Assembly: GCA_963744575.1 (NCBI GenBank)
Contig: CAVUUF010000016.1
Coordinates: 806,001-870,000, forward strand
Direction of reading: 5' to 3'
DNA: 64,000 bases
Source: Palsa-504 sp963744575
Lineage (GTDB): Bacteria; Actinomycetota; Actinomycetes; Streptosporangiales; Streptosporangiaceae
Positions 60,364 to 64,000 of the stretch are shown piece after piece. Positions within the stretch are counted from its first letter, which is position 1. Each line of letters starts with the position of its first letter. The notes under the pieces were generated by a model. That model had not been told where the DNA came from and searched no databases. It was given only the letters and a program-made list of their open reading frames with translations. The position numbers and the translations under genes were made by a program.

Positions 60364-60681
60364 TCACGCCACACGCCCGGCAGGCTCATCCGCGCCTGCC
60401 ATCGTGATGGCGGTCCGGGCGGCGAGCCGGTCCAGCTCGGCCGCATACCGGGCCACGGCCTGGACCAGCTGGCGGCCGAAGGCCACGTCGTCTTCGGTCA
60501 CCTCGCCCCGGCCGGGGTTGGTGATCGTGATGTCCACCGCGCCGTCCCGGATGGCCAGGATGGGCGCGGCGTCGTCGTAGGTGCAGCACTGAACGTGCGT
60601 GCTGGCGGTCAGCCGGACATAGGACTGGACGGTGGCCGTGCCGTCCGCGCCGAACCGGACCGATGCCGAGGTCTGGGTCAT
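60364..60681 (-). CDS. AICE small hypothetical protein
   Basis: 105 aa from the ATG at 60681; coupled to the previous gene by ATGA (60678-60681). Beta-rich N-terminus (TQTSASVRFGADGTATVQSYVRLT) and a helical C-terminus (DDVAFGRQLVQAVARYAAELDRLA). It appears to be a diverged paralogue of the next gene, which has a matching DFARQLAAQAWAYAVAVERR segment. Function unknown; such pairs lie between pra and tra in AICEs. Confidence 0.7.
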   Translation of the reverse strand: MTQTSASVRFGADGTATVQSYVRLTASTHVQCCTYDDAAPILAIRDGAVDITITNPGRGEVTEDDVAFGRQLVQAVARYAAELDRLAARTAITMAGADEPAGRVA

Positions 60682-61037
60682 GCCGTCACCTCCCGCCCGC
60701 CGGGCAGCGGCACCAGGCCCGGCTCGCCTGCGTCGGCATCGAGCAGGACCTCCGCCTGGGCGGTCAGCGTGTACGGGACCGGCGCCTCCGGCAGCGGCGG
60801 CAGGCCCCGGTAGCGGCGCTCCACCGCCACCGCGTACGCCCACGCCTGCGCCGCCAGCTGCCGGGCGAAGTCCACGTGCCCGGCCTCGATCTGCTCCGGC
60901 AGCGTGAAACTCACCTGGGTCGACCCGGCGCCGATGACGAACAGCGGAGCCTTGGCCGGGAACGGCACGAACGCCACCTCGTGGCGGGAGCCGACCCGCA
61001 GGCACAGGTGCGCCGCCGGGGCGCGCCGCGCCGTCAC
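60678..61037 (-). CDS. AICE small hypothetical protein, paralogue of neighbour
   Basis: 119 aa: CLRVGSRHEVAFVPFPAKAPLFVIGAGSTQVSFTLPEQIEAGHVDFARQLAAQAWAYAVAVERRYRG. Same beta-then-helix plan as the adjacent 105-aa protein. ATGA overlaps with the pra-like gene (61034-61037) and with the next gene. No domain recognised. Confidence 0.7.
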   Translation of the reverse strand: MTARRAPAAHLCLRVGSRHEVAFVPFPAKAPLFVIGAGSTQVSFTLPEQIEAGHVDFARQLAAQAWAYAVAVERRYRGLPPLPEAPVPYTLTAQAEVLLDADAGEPGLVPLPGGREVTA

Positions 61038-61483
61038 GCCGCGTCCTTATGCGATTCGGGCGCCGGGCGGCCCAGGCCCCGCGAGGGAGCCCGCACGCCG
61101 GTGGCCTTGAGGGAGTACGCCTGCCGCGCCGCGCACTTGTTCTTGCCGTCACCCGCGCAGCGCGAGGCATCCACGTACGGCATCACCGTCATCCCGTCGA
61201 ACTCGACCGCCGTGAACGGGGACCCCGGCGCCGGGGGCGGCAGCACCGGCTGCACCTGGGCGGCGATCTTGACTTTGACTGTCCGCTGCCGGGCGTCGGG
61301 GTCGGCGTCGATGACTTCGACAACCCACAGCGGCAGGCTGGTGTGCTTGTCTGCCTGCTGGACTACCCGGTCACCGGATGACCGGTCGAAGTCCCGCACC
61401 ATCTCGATGGCCCCGGCCGCGTACGCGCCGTCGGGGAAAACCATCCCGAACTCGATCGGGATCGGACGACTTTGAATTGCCAT
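61034..61483 (-). CDS. Pra-like AICE replication, integration and excision activator
   Basis: 149 aa from the ATG at 61483 (AGGAG 7 nt upstream). IPIEFGMVFPDGAYAAGAIEMVRDFDRSSGD, LPLWVVEVIDADPDARQRTVKVKIAAQVQPVLP, FTAVEFDGMTVMPYVDASRC and AYSLKATGVRAP follow the pattern of proteins annotated as AICE activators (Pra). First of the coupled minus-strand chain leading to tra, rep, xis and int. The divergent GntR repressor and operator array control its promoter. Confidence 0.78.
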   Translation of the reverse strand: MAIQSRPIPIEFGMVFPDGAYAAGAIEMVRDFDRSSGDRVVQQADKHTSLPLWVVEVIDADPDARQRTVKVKIAAQVQPVLPPPAPGSPFTAVEFDGMTVMPYVDASRCAGDGKNKCAARQAYSLKATGVRAPSRGLGRPAPESHKDAA

Positions 61484-61538
61484 CGCTGTACTCCTCTACT
61501 GTTGTGAGCTGCCCCGAAGCGGGACCGTTCGGTTTACC

Positions 61539-61611
61539 GGCTTAAGCCAGGTTACCACTGACTCAAGACAGTAACCAGGCATCGCCTCAACGTCAAGAGC
61601 CGACTTAAGAC
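61539..61611. promoter_or_regulatory. Phased operator array between pra-like and GntR genes
   Basis: Three related 10-bp sites: GGCTTAAGCC (61539-61548, perfect palindrome), GACTCAAGAC (61560-61569) and GACTTAAGAC (61602-61611). Their spacing is 21 and 42 bp, so all lie on the same face of the helix. They match the expected place for KorSA-type operators controlling both divergent genes. Confidence 0.65.
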
Positions 61612-61618
61612 AGGTGGC

Positions 61619-61624
61619 TATACT
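61619..61624 (+). promoter_or_regulatory. -10 box of the GntR gene, leaderless
   Basis: TATACT, 6 nt before the ATG at 61631, so the transcript should begin at the start codon. The third operator lies in the spacer just upstream. No good -35 is seen. Confidence 0.55.
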
Positions 61625-61630
61625 GGTGCT

Positions 61631-62005
61631 ATGACCTCGCCTGGCCCTGACCGCTTCGCGAGCAGACGCCTCGCGGATGCCCTCAGGGCCGAGATCAGGA
61701 ACGGGACCTACCCGCCAGGTGCCCGGATGCCGTCGTACCGGCAGCTCCGGGACGTGCATCACGTCGCCCAGAACACAGCCCAGGCCGCCGTCCGGCTGCT
61801 CGCGGCCGAGGGCCTGGTCGACATACGGCCAGCGCGAGGCGCCTACGTCCGCGAGAACGCGGCCGCTGCTGGGGGCTCGGATCTGCACGCGGAGCTGGCC
61901 AGTCTCCAGGCCGCCTTGCGGCGCAGCAAGCAAGAACTGACCGATGCCGAGAACGCGGTTGCCAGCTTGCTCGCCCGGCATGGCACCGGGGAGCGTGCCA
62001 ATTGA
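61631..62005 (+). CDS. GntR-family repressor in the KorSA position
   Basis: 124 aa. N-terminal GntR winged helix: RFASRRLADALRAEIRNGTYPPGARMPSYRQLRDVHHVAQNTAQAAVRLLAAEGLVDIRPARGAYV; short C-terminal coiled-coil-like helix (SDLHAELASLQAALRRSKQELTDAENAVASLL) instead of a ligand domain. In pSAM2, KorSA (GntR family) represses pra and itself to keep the element integrated. Divergent to the pra-like gene with phased operators between them. Confidence 0.87.
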   Translation: MTSPGPDRFASRRLADALRAEIRNGTYPPGARMPSYRQLRDVHHVAQNTAQAAVRLLAAEGLVDIRPARGAYVRENAAAAGGSDLHAELASLQAALRRSKQELTDAENAVASLLARHGTGERAN

Positions 62006-62186
62006 CAGGCGAGGTGCAAGCAGCGGCCCCGCAGATGCGCTTCCGCAGATCAGAGTGCGAATGGTGGTCATTGTCAAGGACGTCATGGGTCCAGCATCAG
62101 CGCACGCGAAGCTAACCTCTCGCACAGAAGTGCCACTAGTACAAAAGTGCGGGTGGCAGGTCAGGATCAGGTGAAATGGGAACCGG

Positions 62187-63424
62187 ATGCCGACTAACGG
62201 ACCCGTAGGCGAGCGCATCGCCATCTACCGGCGCCGACGCGGACTCAGCCAGGCGGTGCTGGCCGGTCTCATCGGCCGGTCAGTGAGCTGGCTCTCCCAG
62301 GTCGAGCGCGGGATACGCGCAGTTGACCGGATGTCAGTCCTGATCGACCTGTCGCGGGCCCTCAAAGTCGACATCGCCGAGCTGACCGGACAGCCCTTCG
62401 CCCTGGCCCCGAACGGCGGCCTGGAGCCCGAGGGACTCGCCGACATCCGCCGCGTGCTGATGCGCTACACCCAGCTCCCGGCCGCGATAGCTCCGGACCC
62501 GGCACCGTCACCGCTCCACCCGACCTCCCACGACTGCGGTCCCGCGTTGATACGGCATGGCAGCTCCGGCAAGCTTCCCGCTACGGGCAGCTCGGGCGGC
62601 AGATCGCCAACCTCATCGCCGAAGCCGAGCAGGCCACCCAGTACTACCACGGCGACCAGCAGCGCACCGCGTTCGCGCTCCTGGCCGAAACCTACCAGGT
62701 AGCCCGGGCCATGTTGCGCAAACTCGGGGACGGTGACCTTGCCTGGATCGCCGCCGACAGAGCCGTCCAGGCAGGCCGCCAGGCCGAGAACCCGCTCCTG
62801 GTCGCCGTAGGTGCCCGGGCACTTAGCCAGGTCTTCACCGAGACCGGGCAACTCGACGCGGCCCTGGACATCAGCCTGACCAGCGCCGCAGCGCTGGAGC
62901 CCCGGCTACGTCAGGACCGCAGCGGCCCAGAAGGATGGTCAGTCTGGGGCGCGCTGCTGCTCACCGCCGCCCTGGCCGCCGCGCGGGACAACGACATCGG
63001 CGCCGCCTGGGATTACCTGCGCCGAGCCGGGCGGGCGGCCGACCGCACCCGCGCCGACCGCAACGACTTGTGGACCAGTTTCGGACCCACCAACGTCGCC
63101 ATCCACGGGATCGCCGTCGCCGTCGAACTCGGCGACGTACCCGAAACCATCCGCCGCGCCGAGCAGGTCAACACCGCAACCCTCCCGGCCGACCTGCTGG
63201 AACGGCGCGCCAGCGTATTCATCGACCTGGGCCGCGCCTACGTCCAGCGGCGCGACGACGCCGCCGCCACCGCCGTGTTCCGCCAGGCCGAAGAACTCGC
63301 CCCCGAAGAGGTGCACTACAGCGTCCCGGTCCGGGAGGCCCTCCGCGAGATGCTCAAGCGGGAGCACCGCTACGCCACCCCCGAGCTTCGCCCGCTCGCC
63401 CGCCGAACTGGCATAATGTCCTGA
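62187..63424 (+). pseudogene. XRE/TPR-type regulator with frameshift
   Basis: From the ATG at 62187: HTH GERIAIYRRRRGLSQAVLAGLIGRSVSWLSQVERGIRAVDRMSVLIDLSRAL and an ELTGQPFAL linker. Near 62515 the frame is lost; the continuation (RSRVDTAWQLRQASRYGQLGRQIANLIAEAEQATQYYHGDQQRTAFALLAETYQVARAML) and the alpha-helical TPR-like part (ARALSQVFTETGQLDAALDISLTSAAAL, VFIDLGRAYVQRRDDAAATAVFRQAEEL) are in another frame to 63424. Joined, about 410 aa, a type of regulator common in streptomycetes. Decay or sequence error. Confidence 0.8.
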
Positions 63425-63430
63425 GCAGCC

Positions 63431-64000
63431 ATGACCCTCCACAACGATCCGGTTCTTTACGTGATCGCCTGCGGCGCCGGACCGGCCGGGCAGGTCACCC
63501 GGCTGATCAGCCACGCACGCGCCCGCGGCTGGGACCCTTACCTCATCGCCACCCCGGCCGCCCTGGATTTCCTCGACGCGCAGGAACTGGAGGCGCAAAC
63601 GGGCCACCCCGTCCGAAGTGAGTACCGCAAGCCCGGAAATACCGACAGCGGCCGGTCGCTCCCCAGGGCCGATGCCATCATCGTCGCACCGGCCACCTAC
63701 AACACGCTCAACAAATGGGCCAACGGCATCAGCGACAACTTTGCCCTGGGGATCCTCGCTGAAGCGGTCGGCCTTCGCATACCCGTCGTCGTGCTGCCCT
63801 TCGTCAACAGTGCCCTCGCTTCACACCCGGCTTTCCAGCGCAGCGTCACGCTCCTGCGTGATGCCGGGATCGATGTGATCCACGGGCCAGGACGCCTCGA
63901 ACCACATCCCCCCGGCACCGGAGGCAGCAAGTTCGACACGTTCCCCTGGCATCAGGCGCTCGACGAGGCCGAGACCCGGCGCTACCTCCGCGACCAGCCG
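63431..64000 (+). CDS. HFCD-family flavoprotein (partial, cut by window edge)
   Basis: 190 codons visible from the ATG at 63431, 6 nt after the regulator stop. Homo-oligomeric flavin-containing Cys decarboxylase fold: LYVIACGAGPAGQVTRLISHARARGW, the FMN-binding region IIVAPATYNTLNKWANGISDN, and IPVVVLPFVNSALASHP. Family members include Dfp/CoaC and peptide cysteine decarboxylases. The visible part lacks a CoaB-like domain. It probably works with the TPR regulator; a cargo gene of the element. Confidence 0.78.
   Translation, partial: MTLHNDPVLYVIACGAGPAGQVTRLISHARARGWDPYLIATPAALDFLDAQELEAQTGHPVRSEYRKPGNTDSGRSLPRADAIIVAPATYNTLNKWANGISDNFALGILAEAVGLRIPVVVLPFVNSALASHPAFQRSVTLLRDAGIDVIHGPGRLEPHPPGTGGSKFDTFPWHQALDEAETRRYLRDQP

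Larger units (their letters stand above)
55340..64000. mobile_element. pSAM2-type integrative and conjugative element (AICE), left part
   Basis: The gene set int-xis-repSA-(zinc ribbon)-traSA-(small ORFs)-pra-like/GntR repressor is the core of actinomycete AICEs, which integrate in tRNA genes, replicate as rolling-circle plasmids and move double-stranded DNA with a single FtsK-like translocase. The left boundary lies in the 3' half of tRNA-Val(GAC); the exact att core cannot be set because the right copy is outside the window. Two genes (repSA and the XRE regulator) carry frameshifts. Confidence 0.88.

Overview
The window is a high-GC actinobacterial chromosome segment. Several genes point to a sporulating, F420-using actinomycete (Streptomyces, Streptosporangiales or a relative): an SsgB-type sporulation activator, a luciferase-like F420 oxidoreductase, a DUF5302 protein, an ANTAR regulator, and two gene blocks laid out as in Streptomyces. 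The genus cannot be fixed from this sequence alone.

Layout. 1-6.2 kb (minus strand) is the translation block infC-rpmI-rplT-rRNA methyltransferase-PAS histidine kinase-pheS-pheT; infC probably starts at ATC behind an attenuator-like hairpin. 6.5-12.8 kb holds accessory genes: a collapsed ABC exporter pseudogene whose promoter and operators survive, a TauE/SafE permease, two aldo/keto reductases, a secreted trypsin-like protease, a DUF5302 protein and a spermidine-synthase-like protein. 12.8-23.6 kb (minus) is the conserved block parA-RHH-scpA-scpB-rluB-aroH-tyrA-cmk-der, interrupted between tyrA and cmk by a four-gene osmoprotectant ABC transporter. 23.7-35.2 kb holds a fibronectin-III surface protein, an amine oxidase, an F420 enzyme, paiB, hmgA, a HAD hydrolase, an LCP cell-wall ligase, a DinG helicase, a DinB-fold protein and a PfkB kinase. 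35.5-42.9 kb holds signalling and regulatory genes (STAS, GAF-ANTAR, ArsR-SRPBCC, TetR), a MetE-like protein, a broken VOC gene and a repeat-rich 1-kb stretch without a convincing gene. 43-52.6 kb holds three tRNA genes (Val-CAC, Gly-GCC, Cys-GCA), ssgB, hutH with an ArsR-like regulator, an anti-sigma-type ATPase, a two-component pair, a COG4705 membrane protein, an aminotransferase and a Nudix hydrolase. 52.7-55.1 kb holds two damaged genes (DUF222-HNH and an ECF sigma factor).

From tRNA-Val(GAC) at 55.29 kb to the right edge lies the left part of a pSAM2-type actinomycete integrative and conjugative element (AICE): int, xis, repSA (frameshifted), a zinc-ribbon ORF, traSA, two small ORFs, a pra-like gene, a divergent GntR repressor (KorSA position) with a phased operator array, a frameshifted XRE/TPR regulator and a truncated HFCD flavoprotein. 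Many AICE stop and start codons overlap as ATGA, giving a translationally coupled chain.

How it works together. The window mixes core translation, segregation and aromatic amino-acid genes with recent insertions and decay. Regulation is unusually readable. Several genes have a -10 box 6-8 nt before the start codon (leaderless mRNAs), and several autoregulator genes carry perfect palindromes in or beside their promoters. At least five ORFs have a single frameshift; these could be true decay or assembly error and should be checked against reads.
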